A stretch of 64,000 nucleotides of DNA from Phaseolus vulgaris (Eukaryota; Streptophyta; Magnoliopsida; Fabales; Fabaceae): contig NC_023753.2 of NCBI RefSeq assembly GCF_000499845.2, positions 19,628,477-19,692,476 of the forward strand, written 5' to 3'. Below are positions 32,243 to 44,200 of this stretch, piece after piece. Within the stretch, counting starts at the first letter, position 1, and each line of letters opens with the position of its first letter. Made by a program: the position numbers and the translations under genes. Under the pieces are notes generated by a model, which was given only the letters and a program-made list of their open reading frames with translations, was not told the origin of the DNA and searched no databases.

Positions 32243-32620
32243 CCCTCCATGGTCTTTCCTTCCTATAGGTATCGGGGAACAACCCTGCCAGTGATTCGCT
32301 AGCGTTTGGCGATCTCGTCTCCCTCCACAGTCTTTCCTACCTGTGGGTATCGGGGAGGCGATGCCACTAAACTAGCTTTGACCTCTTCGATTTCGTCTCC
32401 CTCCACAGTCTTTCCTACCTGTGGGTATCGAGGAGGCGGAACTGCTGATACTTGGGTTGGCGACGCCCACAACGTCTCATCCTGGCGTCGCCTTTTGCGC
32501 CTTTCCTGGCGACGCCTCGGGCGTCTCATGCTGGCGTCGCCTTGGGCGTTATCTTTACCTCGGCATTGACTTTGACCTTGGCCCTGGTCGACGCCTGAGG
32601 ATAGCGAAGAGCTCAAGGTT
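32243..32620. repeat. LTR-derived spacer inside element D with 78-bp tandem units
   Basis: CCCTCCAYRGTCTTTCC followed by GGTATCGRGG occurs at 32243, 32321 and 32399 (78-bp spacing). The same motif occurs once in each D/F-type LTR (for example 28498-28535). It is followed by GGCGACGCC-type motifs and then TTGACTTTGACC, the order found at an LTR end. The terminal ACGGTACA and the polypurine tract are missing. I read this as an internalised, partly amplified LTR fragment. Confidence 0.7.
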
Positions 32621-32634
32621 TCGCCTGTGCCATC

Positions 32635-32811
32635 CACGTGGCGCTTCTTGCATGGCTGATGGGACGTTCAGTCACTCGACTTGGTCCTGACTCCTACTGT
32701 GCCCCTGACCCACTCTCGACGGCGAATCGTACCCTTGGGCATTCTGTCGATACGACTTTTTCTGAGTTTAACCAGTGATGCCAGGGCCATCCTTCCATCC
32801 TCTGCCACGTG
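32635..32811 (+). promoter_or_regulatory. Candidate promoter of antisense gene 2 in element D
   Basis: CACGTG occurs at 32635-32640 and 32806-32811, upstream of the second antisense gene. The surrounding 180 bp align with 44985-45215 in element F. Confidence 0.4.
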
Positions 32812-33071
32812 GCTCGATCGTGCGGTGCATCCATTCGCGTCGTTTAGCGCTATAACTACAATACTTCCATTTGCGTCGTTTGGCGCTCTAACCGCAATAT
32901 TTAATTCTTCAAAACTTTGAAACTGTCCTCATCATTTCTGCGCTTTTCGTAACCTACTTGTACCCTTTCTCTTCTCGCGAAGAGTTCTTCCAGTGTTCGT
33001 TCCCACCAGCGTTTTACCCTTGCATTACCAGTGGGCCACACGCCTTCAAACCTCCTTGATTCTGTTCAAGA

Positions 33072-34036
33072 ATGTCTTCTCGTGCTACTCCCCCAGGGTC
33101 AACCCCAAGGACCTGTATGCTTGGGCTTCGAGCGAGCTTCTTGACGAATGCTCATGCTTACTCTCCACCAGGGCCATAAGGGAAAACAAAGGGGATTCAT
33201 GCTCCTATAATCACCGTGCCTTCGCGAGGAGGCACGACGACGACATTGCTGTGCTCCCTTGCACTCTAGGGGAGCCAGTATGTGGAGACGAACGGGCCAA
33301 CGACGGGTCCCCCTTCTTTTACTTCTATCAGGTGGTTTTCAAAACCATCGGCGTGCACCTGCCCTTCTCCAGGTTTGAGAAGGAACTGCAGACAGAGATC
33401 AATGCCGCTCCGGCCCAGTTATATCCCAACAGCTGGGCTTTTGTCAAGGCCTTTGACATCCTTTTCGGGTTTCTGGGTTGTGCAGCCTCGGTTGACATCT
33501 TTCATCACTTCTTTGAGGTGAAGAGGCAAAGGAACAACCTCTGGGTGACTCTCAGTAATGTTCCTGGCAGAGTTCTCCTGACCCCCTTCCAAACCTCATT
33601 CACTGGGTGGAAAGGCCGGTTCTTCAAGATCTGCTGGTCTAACCTCGTTCCCTCCGCCCTGGATGGTTTTCCACTGTACTGGGTGAGGGAGACGAGGGCC
33701 CTCAAATCCAAACCCTTCAAGAAGCTAGCCCCGAATGACCAGGTGGTTTGCCGGATTCTCGCTGAGGCGGGAGGTTTTGACTCTGCCACCTTGATCAGTT
33801 TGGAGTTCAACGCTGGAAATCTCGAAATGTATATATGTATGAGTCACTGCCCTAGAAACTTCCGCCTTTATTGCTTTCTATCTGTGTGTGTTTTGCTTCA
33901 TGGTGTCTCTGACACATTCATCTCCCTTGGTGCAGGTTCGAAAATAAACCAAGAGCGGAGGTCACGACTTACCCGAGCTCTGCGCACTGAGAGCGAGGCT
34001 TCGTCTTCTTCCCGTGCTGACACCGATGGCCACTGA
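33072..34036 (+). pseudogene. Antisense gene 2 of element D (short form without coiled coil)
   Basis: The start at 33072 (MSSRATPP) matches the F copy at 45446. One base is missing in a C-run about 20 bases later, so the start is out of frame with the body. The body carries the same N-domain: DLYAWASSELLDECS, CGDERANDGSPFFYFY, LPFSRFEKEL, QLYPNSWAFVKAF, SVDIFHHFFEVK, WKGRFF, GFPLYW. A phase-1 intron (33837-33935) leads to a short exon 2 (33936-34036) encoding about 33 residues, rich in Arg and Ser and ending in GH. The coiled coil and VDGK tail of the long form are absent. Confidence 0.75.
33837..33935 (+). other. Predicted phase-1 intron of antisense gene 2, element D
   Basis: The donor is TATAT|GTATGA and the acceptor GGTGCAG|GT. 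The joined codon is TGT and the exon-2 frame stays open to TGA at 34034-34036. Element F has the same intron at 47267-47367. Confidence 0.78.
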
Positions 34037-34232
34037 AAAGTTGCTCGTTTGTGTTTTTGTATGAGTTGTAATGTTTGCCCTATTCGCATTACTCCCATTT
34101 GTATCGAACACTGCTTGTAACATCAACTTTACTATACCATACTTGGTTTTTGTAACGCCGCTTCACTTTTGCATACATCTCATATATTGTGCGTTTTTCC
34201 TCCGTCATGTTTTTTAGCGGCGACTGCACTCA

Positions 34233-34332
34233 AGCGACACCTTTCTTTTTGGCGACGCCTTTCTTCTTGGCGACGCCTTCTTTCTTGGCGACGCCTTCTT
34301 TCTTGGCGACGCCTTCTTTCTTGGCGACGCCT
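34233..34332. repeat. 18-bp tandem repeat, about 5.5 copies (GGCGACGCCTTCTTTCTT)
   Basis: GGCGACGCC occurs at 34251, 34269, 34287, 34305 and 34323, exactly 18 bp apart, with a degenerate first unit. The three central units are identical. It lies in the spacer between integrase and antisense gene 2. Confidence 0.92.
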
Positions 34333-34411
34333 CACGCTACTTCAAACGGAGAAAGATAAAGACTGAGAACCAAGGCACGGTTTTTTCTCAAACTTGTTTT
34401 TTCTTTTATTT

Positions 34412-34458
34412 GGGTGACCTCATTAAAAAACCCCGGAAAGGGAAAAAGAGCGTCCCCT
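34412..34458 (-). promoter_or_regulatory. Conserved block after integrase (TTTTTTAATGAGG motif), element D
   Basis: The minus strand reads GGGGACGCTC, CTTTCCGGGG, then TTTTTTAATGAGGTCACC, equivalent to 9325-9368 in C and 47853-47898 in F. It lies about 35 bases after the integrase stop. Confidence 0.6.
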
Positions 34459-34492
34459 TTAACATGACTGTTACATAGTTGCTTTTCATAAG

Positions 34493-37400
34493 TCAACTAA
34501 AACAAAACTTCAGGTTGGCTGCATTCCAACTGCGCGGGATGGGACCTCCTTCCAAGGTCTCTAGGCTGTACGAACCGTTGCCCTTAGCCTCGGTAACTCT
34601 GAAGGGTCCGGTCCACTTGGGAGACAACTTATTCTCCAGCTCGTATGGGTGGGCTTTCCTCATAACTAGGTCGCCAATCTGAAACTGTCGCGGCTTTACC
34701 TTAGAGCTATATTGTCGTTCTACTCTTCTCTTCACCGCTTCAGCTTTTATTCTGGCTTCTTCCCTGGCTTCGTCTAGTAGATCCAGGTTTACCCGCCTTT
34801 CTTCGTTGGATTCCTCCACCACAAAGTTTTGAAAACGTGGTGAGCTTTCATGTATCTCTACCGGGATCATCGCGTCCGACCCATACACCAAACTGAAGGC
34901 GTCTCCATGGTAGAAGATTGGGGCGTGGTGTGGTATGCCCATACGATCCTTGGAACTTCCTTCCCCCACGCCCCTTTGGCCTTCTCTAACCTTCTCTTTA
35001 ACCCCTCAGCAAAACTCTGTTTGCTGACTCCACTTGCCCGTTGGTCTGGGAGTGTTCGACCGATGCGAACACTTGCTTGATACCTATCTCAGCGCACAGA
35101 TTTCTCAACTGCTGACTAGCAAATTGGGTCCCGTTATCGGATATCAAGCGCCTAGGTACGCCAAAGCGACACACAATGTTCTTCCACACAAACTGCTGTA
35201 CCTTGTGCGCAGTGATCTGTGCCACGGGCTCTGCCTCTATCCACTTGGTGAAGTACTCGATGGCAACGATCAAATACTTCATCTGCCTTATCGCCAGTGG
35301 GAACCGGCCCAGGATGTCGATTCCCCATGTATGAAAAGGCCACGGGCTATATATGGATCGCAGTTCTTCTGGCGGCGCCTTATGCCAGTCAGCGTGCTTT
35401 TGGCATTGCCTGCAGCGCTGGGCGTGTCGCGCGCAGTCCTCTTTTACTGTTGGACAGAAGAACCCTGCGCGTATCACCTTGGAGGCTAAGGACCTTCCCC
35501 CTACATGGCTCCCGCAAATGCCTTCGTGGAGCTCCGCCATTATCCTGGTACACTCGTCGCCACTTACACACGTTAGGATAGGGTGAGTGAAACCGTGCCT
35601 GAACAACACTCCATCCACCAGAGTACATCTTGCGGCATTTCTCTTGACCTTCTTACCCTCTTCCGGCTCCACTGGGAGAGCCCCATCCGCCAGGTACCGT
35701 TTGTATGGCATCATCCAGGTGTCTCCCTCGGCTAAGACACATACCTGCATTTGCCTTCCTTCTTCAGGCATATCCGCGTACGTGCTGATGGGGGGCGTCT
35801 TCAGCGTATCTTGGGTCAGAGAGCGATGATTCCTTGGACTCTCTCTTGATGTACAGATCTGGAGGACATCCACCTTGTTATCTTCCACGAATTTACGCGG
35901 AGCTTTGAGCGTCTCTTGGATCATTGTCCTCTGCCTACCCCCCTTGCCTGAGCTGGCTAGCTTGGCAAGCAGGTCGGCTCTGCAATTCTGCTCCCTTGGG
36001 ACATGTATCAGCTCAAGAGCGTCAAATGCTCCCTTCAATAGTTGGACGTATTTTAGATACGCCGCCATCTGTGGGTCCTTCGCCTGGAACTCACCCGACA
36101 CCTACCCCGTAATCAGCTGGGAATCGCTTTTCACCAGGAGGTTCTGCACGCCCATCTCCTTGACCACGAGCATTCCTGCTATCAGGGCTTCGTATTCCGC
36201 CTGATTATTACTTGCCTTAAAGGCGAAGTGCAGAGCTTGCTCAATCAGTACGCCGTTGGTTCCCTCCAAGACTATTCTCGCACCACTCCCTTGTTGGTTG
36301 GAAGAGCCATCAACCGAGAGCAACCACTGCGAGCCCACCTCCACCTCTTGCTCACCTCCGGGCGAGAGTTCCGCTATAAAATCTGCGTACACTTGCCCTT
36401 TGATGGATCCTCTAGGCTCATACTGAATGTCGAATTCTGACAGCTCCACCGCCCAGCGCACCATTCTTCCCGCCACGTCAGGCTTCTGCAGCACCTTTTG
36501 TATAGGGAGGTTTGTCATCACTACCACCGTAAAGTTGTGGAAGTAATGACGGAGCCTCCTGGCTGAAAACACCACTGCTAACGCTGCCTTCTCCAGCGCC
36601 TGGTATCTCGTCTCAGCGCCTTGTAATGCCTTGCTCACGAAATAGATGGGCTTTTGACTCTGGTCCTGCTCCTGGACTAACACAGAGCTGATAGCCCGCT
36701 CCGTTACCGTAAAATATAGCCGGAGGGGCACACCTGTTACCGGTTTGCAGAGGACCGGTGCCGTCGCCAGGTACTCCTTTAACTTAATGAAAGCCGCTTC
36801 GCATTCGTCAGTCCATGCAAAGCCACTATTTCTCTTGAGGCACTGGAAATATGGGTGTCCCTTCTCTCCCCCGGCGGAAACAAACCTGAGTGCCGCCATC
36901 CGCCCTGTCAGCTGCTGCACTTCCTTTACCGACGTCGGGCTTCGCATGGCGATAATCACTGCGCACTTGTCGGGGTTCGCTTCTATCCCCCTCTCTATGA
37001 GCATAAAACCCAAGAACTTACCGGCCTCTACCCCGAAGACACACTTTTCAGGGTTTAACTTGAGGCGGTACTTGGATATTGTGACGAACAACTCCTCCAG
37101 GTCTGCCGTGTGTTGTGCCCTATCCTGCGACGCCACCACCATGGCATCCACGTAGGCGTACACATTCCTCCCTAGCATGGGGGCCAGGACCTTGTCCATT
37201 AACCTTTGGTATGTGGCGCCCGCGTTTTTCAGCCCAAAAGGCATCACCTTATAATAGTAACTGCAAGTCTCAGTCATGAATGCAGTTTTACTCTCATCTC
37301 TCGGGTGCATCTTGATCTGGTTGTACTCTGAGAATGCGTCCAAGAAGCTCAGCACCTTGCTGCCGGATGCACTATCCACCAACGCGTCGATGCTGGGCAG

Positions 37401-39905
37401 TGGGTACGAGTCCTTCGGGCACACCTTATTCAAGTCTGTGAAGTCCACGCACATCCTCCACTTCCCATTCGCCTTTTTCAATAAGACGACGTTGGCCAGC
37501 CACTCGGGGTATTGAATCTCCCTGATGTGGCCAACACTCAACAGCTTCTGCGTTTCGTCCTTTACCACTTGCTGTCTCTCTTCGTTAAACTTTCTCCTTC
37601 TTTGGCGCACGGGGCGGACCGTGGCGTCCATGCTGAGGTGATGACACAGGAAATCAGGGTCGATGCCGGGCATATCCGAGGCGGACCATGCGAAAGCATC
37701 CAGGTGGCGCGAAATTACTTCTGCCACCCCTTCCTGTTCTTCTGGGCTCAGCAAACTTCCTAACTTAAACATTTTGCCGCCAATCTCCCTCTCCACGGCG
37801 TTAGCCGCCGGTTGTTCCCTGCTATCATCCTCGACGGGCGCCGCCTCTTCCACGGGCACCGCCTCTTCCACGGGCACCGTGTCGCCAGGCCCTTCCTCCA
37901 TGGGTGCATCTGTTTCTGGCGTCGCCCTCGCGGGTACGGCTTCGTTAGGCGTCGACGCAGCGGGCGTCGCCTCTATCATCATCCTGTCTGCACACGGCGG
38001 ACGTTCATACACCATGAACACGCCACTCTTTGTTTTCAGGCTGTTCTCATAGCATTTCCTTGCCTCCTCCTGATCTGACTTGATGACTATCACCTTGCCA
38101 ATGAGGTCCGGCACCTTCATCTTCATATGGCGCGTGGAGGCTACTGCGTTCAACCGGTTGAGCGCCAGCCTGCCCAACAAGATGTTGTAAACGGAGCTGG
38201 CGTTCACGACCAAGTACCGGATGCTTTCGGTATGCGAGGCCTCTCCGTCTGTGAACGTAGTCCTCAACTCCAGGTAGCCTCAGACTTCCACCTGGTTGTC
38301 CGCAAACCCATACAGGCACCTTGTGTAGGGCCTCAAAAGGTCGGGGGATAACCACAACTTATTGAATGTCGACCAGAACATGACGTCTGCTGAACTTCCC
38401 TGGTCGACAAGAACTGTGTGCACTTTTCTCCCAGCTGTGACAACCGAAATGACCACGAGGTCATTGTCGTGCGGCACCACGTCTCGGAGATCCCCTCTCG
38501 TGAATACGAGGTCCGACTCCCACGGCTCACCCGAGATCCTTTCTTCGATCGAGTTGACCCCCCTCGCGTATTTCTTTCGCTGGGAGGCGGTGGGTCCTCC
38601 GCCGGAAAATCCTCCAGCTATGGTATGGACCTCGCCGAAAACCGGCGTCTCGTGTGCTTGTTCTTCCGCTGGCGGCGGCAAGGTGGCGGTCGTTGCGGGT
38701 TCTGCGACATAATCCTTCAAAAACCCGGTTCTCACCAGCTCTTCCAGCTGGTAACCGAACGACAGGCAGTTATCAATGTGGTGACCGAAAGCCTCGTGGA
38801 ACTCACGCCAAGAGTCTTTCCGAGGCCCCAACACCTTATCCTGCTTCGCCGGTCGCCTCAATCTCTCAGCTATATTAGGCACGGCAATCAGGTCCTTCAA
38901 TTCCACCACAAAATTGTATCTCGCCGGCCTCGTTCATTCTCTGGCCGGGCGATCGCCTCCCGATTGACCCCGGGGCTGGGGCTTTCTGGCCTCGTAGGGG
39001 CGTCTCCCATCTGGTTTCTTCCTTCCCGTCATGGTCTCATTGATCCTGGCGGGTTGAGTTCGCATCGGTCCCCTCGGGCGCGAGGGTACGACGCTGGTGC
39101 GCTTCACGCACACCTCTCCCTCAGAAGCGATATGTTCTACCGCCCGACGCCGTAGTTCAGCAAAAGTCCTAGGGCGGTTGCGAATGATGGATTCCCCAAA
39201 AGGGCTGGGGCATACGCCTTTCACGAACGCGTATACAATCATAGGTTCCTGTTTCGTACCAACCTTTACTACCTGGGCCCCGAAGCGATTGATGTATTCC
39301 TTTAGGGTCTCCCCTTGATACTGTTTCACATCAAACAAATCGTAGGAGACCGACGGCGGGGCCTTGTTTGCTAGATATTGTTCCCTGAACAATCGTGACT
39401 GTTGTCAGAAAGAGGTGATATGACCGTCCGGTAGGCTGATGAACCAATCCATAGCCATCCCAGTCAAGGTGCTCATAAAGAGCTTGCACTTGGCAGCGTC
39501 AGAGCCGCCTACTAGGACCATTTGCGTGTGAAACGCAGCGAGGTGCGTCTCAGGGTCCTCCATCCCGGTAAAGATCACCTTGGAACCCGCGAACGTGTTC
39601 GGGATCACTGCATCCAGAATCTCCTCCGAGAAGGGAGTGGAAAACTCCCTTGGCGGGGAGTGGTTCTCCATCTCGTCATGTTCACGTTGCTCCCGATTAT
39701 TTCGCAGACCCCGGCGCAACTCCTCATTTACACGACGGAGCTCTTCATTCCTCTCATGCGAGGCTTTGAGATCTGCTTACATGCGTTCCTGTTCCAGTTT
39801 CGACTCCGCCATATCCTCCTGCAGCCCCCGCATTATCTCCAGGACCTGTTGCATGGACAGTTCTGCTGGGGCCGCGCGTGCAGTACCCCGTCTTGTGGTG
39901 GCCAT
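34493..39905 (-). pseudogene. Element D gag-pol (Gag, protease, RT, RNase H, integrase)
   Basis: From MATTRRGTAR at 39905 one frame runs to 34998 through Gag coiled coil, capsid, a knuckle site with Cys replaced by Arg (REFHEAFGHHIDNC), protease DQGSSADV, RT (catalytic YVDD mutated to YVDA near 37140), complete RNase H (SVDGSSN) and integrase (H2C2, SDNGTQF, NGQVESAN). Nonsense codons lie at 39777-39779, 39405-39407, 38934-38936, 38280-38282 and 36102-36104. Two frameshifts (about 35000 and 34910) precede the integrase tail, which ends at 34493. It cannot produce active enzymes. Confidence 0.9.
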
Positions 39906-39991
39906 TGTCACGGTCTCTTCAAACCTCCTCCAACGTTCCTATAACTTGGTAGATCTTCTCAAACTTGTGATGGGACTGATGTTTTATATCG

Positions 39992-40010
39992 GGCCCCACG
40001 GTGGGCGCCA
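39992..40010 (-). promoter_or_regulatory. Primer-binding site of element D (tRNA-Lys CUU)
   Basis: The plus strand GGCCCCACGGTGGGCGCCA equals the 3' end of plant tRNA-Lys(CUU) except for its first base. It is followed by AA and the LTR. Confidence 0.85.
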
Positions 40011-40012
40011 AA

Positions 40013-41236
40013 TGTTCCGTCCGGTTGACCTGGGACGTCTTCGTGCGCAACCTCAACCGTCAGCTAGGGACTCCTTCCCACGGGTTACCTGTGGATTCCT
40101 GCAAAGAAGGACAAAAGGGCGCCCTAGCGGCCGTTTGCACTCCGACGCTCAAGTTAGCCAGCAAGAAACACCAAAAACTATGCACCTCCGTATCGGAGCA
40201 CCGCGTATGGCACTCTGAAGGTGGTAAAAAGGAAACTGTGTCTAGTGTATATTTTCTCCTTCTAGCAAAGATCTTTCCCTAGTCCCTTGTGCGTAACCGC
40301 AAGGCTAGAGCAAGCGACTAGAGAGTTTCTGGGAAATTTACCAAAAGTTCGAACCCCGTTCCCAACATCCTCAGCGCTATTTAAACTACCCAAGCATTTA
40401 AAGCGCCTTAAAGCGCTTTTAATCATAAAACGTAACGCACTTAATTAACGCGTCTAATTAGAAAACGTAGCGCATTTAAGACGTTGAAACGCTTGGGAGC
40501 CTTTATAGTACCTTAAACGCTCGAAACAGAAACTGTATTAAGTGACTCTAATTACCTGGTACCTGACTAAATGGTGTTTCTATTCTGACCTGGCTGTCGT
40601 ACACGTGGAGGGCCTCACAGCGCCATGACCCCATCTGGGGACGTTTCTGCCTATCTGAGGACGTTTCTACGTGTGAGTCCTCCTGCTTGGGAGTGCTACT
40701 GCGCAAGGGGTGACTTTTTGGGTGCCAACTCATGCCCCCAATTGTCTAGTCACTCACTTTGAGAGCGTATCTGCCTTCCTCTCGTACCCTGCACCTGGCT
40801 ACCCTGGGCGTGACCCTCCCCTTGAGTCGTATCTGTCCCAAAGGCGTCTCTGGGGCGGCAGGGGTACTTCACGAGTCAGGCTGCCCTACACTGGTGCTAT
40901 CACTATGGCCTTGAAGCCACCTTTTCCTTCTCTTTATCACTACCCCGGATTATCGGGACTTGAGGCCTTCCCACAGCGTCGCTCCCTCCATGGTCTTTCC
41001 TACCCGTGGGTATCGGGGAACCGCGCTGTGACTGCCTTGACTTAATGATATTTGATCTTGGCGACGCCGTGGTTGGGTGACGCCTCCACCTAGGCGACGC
41101 CTCGCCTTGGCGACGCTTCCTCTTGGCGACGCTGGTACTTCGCGCCTCTTGACCTAGGCGACGCATTGTGTTGACTTTGACTACTTGCGTTGACTTTGAC
41201 CTTGACTTGGTCAACGCCCGGATACGGGACGGTATA
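40013..41236 (-). repeat. 5' LTR of element D
   Basis: It pairs with 27530-28753 and begins TGTTCCGTCCGGTTGACC. It ends GGGACGGTATA instead of GGTACA, then GTTTT (41237-41241) and satellite DNA. Most differences from the partner are transitions. Confidence 0.95.
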
Positions 41237-44200
41237 GTTTTGGAAAAGTGGTTGGATTCAAACCTCGCAAATGCCTCCAAAGTGATGTGGGAAGAGTTTG
41301 GGAGCAAAAGGAATGGATGTTGGCATGTGTTGGTGCGATGTCAAGTTTGGTTATTTTGGTGATTTGGCTAGATTTTGTGACTTAGTGGTGTGTGGGGTTA
41401 AAAACGAAAATTATGATTTTTGAAAACTAGTGGACTCAATCCGCTCAAATGCTTCCAAAGTGATATGGAAAAAGTTTGGGAGCAAAAGAAATTGATATTG
41501 GTATTGTTGGTGCATAGCCAAATTTGGTGAATTTGGCTAGATTTTGTGACTTGGTGGTGGGTGGGTTGAAAAATGAAAATCATGATTTTGGAAAAGTGGG
41601 TGGACTCAATCCTCTCAACTGCTTCCAAAGTGATGTGAAAAAACTTTGGGAGCAAAAGGAATTGATCCTGGTATGGTTGGTGCATAGCCAAGTTTAGTGA
41701 TTTTAGCTTGATTTTGTGACTTGGTGGTGTGTGGGGTGAAAAACGAAAATCATGGTTTTTGAAAAGTGGCTGGACTCAAACCTCACAAATGCCTCCAAAG
41801 TGATGTGGGAATGGTTTAGGAGCAAAAGGAATTGATCTTGGCATGGTTGGTGTGAAGTCAGCTTTGGTGATTTGGCTAGATTGTGTGATTTGGTGGTGTG
41901 TGGGGTGAAAAACGAAAATCATGATTTTGAAAACTGGATGGACTCAATCCCCTCAGATTCCTCCAAAGTGATGTGCAAAAAGTTTGGGAGCAAAAGGAAT
42001 TGATCTTGGTATAGTTGGTGCATAGCCAAGTTTGGTGATTTTGCCTATATTTTATGACTTGGTGGTGTGTGGGGTGAAAAACGAAAATCATGGTATTGGA
42101 AAAGTGGGTGGACTTAATATTCTCAAATGCTTGCAAAGTGATATGGAAAAAGTTTGGGAGCAAAAGAAATTAATCTTGTTATTGTTGGTGCATAGCCAAG
42201 TTTGGTGATTTTGGCTAGATTTTGTGACTTGGTGGTGTGTGGGGTGACAAACAAAAATTATGATTTTTGTAAACCGGACATACTCAATCCTCTCAACTTC
42301 TTCCAAAGTTATGTGGAAAAAGTTTGGGAGCAAAAGGAATTGATCTGGGTATGTTTGGTGCATAGCCATGTTTGGTGATTTTGGCTAGATTTTGAGACTT
42401 GGTGGTGTGTTGGAAGAAAAACGAAAATCATGGTTTTTGAAAAGTGGTTGAACTCAAACCTTACAAATGCCTCCAAAGTGATGTGGGAATAGTATGGTTG
42501 CAAAAGGAATAGATTTTGGTATGGTTCGTGGGACGGAAAGTTTGGTGATTTTGGTAATATGGCTTGATTTTGTGACTTAGTGGTGTGTGGGGTGAAAAAT
42601 GAAAGTCATGATTTTTGAAAACTGGGTGGACTCAATCCTTTCAAATGCCTCCAAAGTCATGTGCAAAAAGTTTGGGAGCAAAACGAATTCATCTTGGTAT
42701 GGTTGGTACATAGCCAAGTTTGGTGATTTTGGCTAGATTTTGTGACTTGGTGATGTGTGGGGTGAAAAACGAAAATCATGGTTTTGGAAAAGTGGATGGA
42801 CTTAAACCTCACAAATGCCTCCAAAGTGATGTGGGAAAAGTTTGGGTGCAAAAGGAATTGATCTTGGTATGGTTGGTACAAAGCCAAGTGTGGTCATTTG
42901 ACCAGATTTTGTGACTTGGTGGTGTGTGGGGAGAAAAACGAAAATCATGATTTTTGAAAACTGGGTCGACTCAATCCTCTCAAATGCATTCAAAGTCATA
43001 TGGAAAAAGTTTGGGTGCAAAATGAATTGATCTTGGTATGGTTGGTGCATAGCCATGTTTGGTGATTTTGCCTAGATTTTGTGACTTGGTGATGTGTGGG
43101 GTGAAAAACGAAAATCATGGTTTTGGAAAAGTGGATGGACTTAAACCTCACAAATTCCTCCAAAGTGATGTGGGAAAAGTTTGGGTGCAAAAGGAATTGA
43201 TCTGGGCATGGTTGGAACTAAGCCAAGTTTGGTCATTTGACTAGATTTTGTGACTTGGTGGTGTGTGGGGTGAAAAACGAAAATCATGATTTTGGAAAAG
43301 TGGATGGACTTAGATCTCACAAATGTCTCCAAAGTGGTGTGGGAAAAGTTTGGGAGCGAAAGGAATGGATCTTGGCATTGTTTGGGCTAAGCCAAGTTTG
43401 GTGATTTTGGCTAGATTTTGTGACCTGGTGGTGTGTGGTGTGAAAAACTAAAATCATGATTTTTGAAAACTGGATAGACTCAATCCTCTCAATTGCTTCC
43501 AAAGTGATGGGGAAAAAGTATTGGAGCAAAGGGACACGATCTTGGTATGGTTGGTACATAGCCAATTTTTGTGATTTTTCTTATATTTTGTGACTTGTTG
43601 GTATGTGGGGAGAAAAACGAAAATCATGGTTTTGGAAAAGTGGTCGGACTCAAACCTCAAAAATACCTCCAAAGTGATGTGGGAATAGTTTGGGAGCAAA
43701 AGGAATTGATGTTGGCATGGTAGGTGCGATGTCAAGTTTGGTTATTTTGGTGATTTGGCTAGATTTTGTGACTTGGTGGTGTGTGGGGATAAAAACGAAA
43801 ATCATGATTTTTTAAAACTAGGTGGACTCAATCCTCTCAAATTCTTCCAATGTGATGTGCAAAAAGTTTGGGAGCAAAACGAATTGATCTTGGTATGGTT
43901 GGTGCATAGCCAAGTTTGGTGATTTTGGCTAGATTTTGTGACTTTGTGGTGTGTGGGGTGAAAAACGAAAATCATGGTTTGGAAAAGTGGTTGGACTCAA
44001 ACCTCACAAATGCCTCCAAGGTGATGTGGGAAAAGTTTGGGAGCAAAAGGAATTGATCATGGCATGGTTGGTACTAAGCCAAGTTTGGTTATTTGGCTAG
44101 ATTTTGTGACTTGGTGGTGAATGGGATGAAAAAAGAAAATCATGATTTTTGAAAACTGGGTGGACTCAATCCTCTTAAATGCTTGCAAAGTGATGTTGAA

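Larger units (their letters stand above)
27530..41236 (-). mobile_element. Element D: Tat-lineage retrotransposon with two tandem antisense genes
   Basis: LTRs of 1224 bp each (27530-28753 and 40013-41236, roughly 35 differences, ~97% by eye) are flanked by GTTTT (27525-27529 and 41237-41241). The satellite monomer reads correctly across the empty site. Order in sense (minus): LTR, tRNA-Lys site, gag-pol, spacer, antisense gene 2, LTR-derived spacer, antisense gene 1, polypurine tract, LTR. The matched LTRs and target duplication show that the whole 13.7-kb unit, including both antisense genes, moved as one element. The terminal CA of the right LTR is mutated to TA. Confidence 0.93.

Noticed and set aside
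34169..34366. Small ORF with repeated SWRRLL units
   Set aside because: It is a translation of the 18-bp GGCGACGCC tandem repeat; the open frame follows from a unit length divisible by three.
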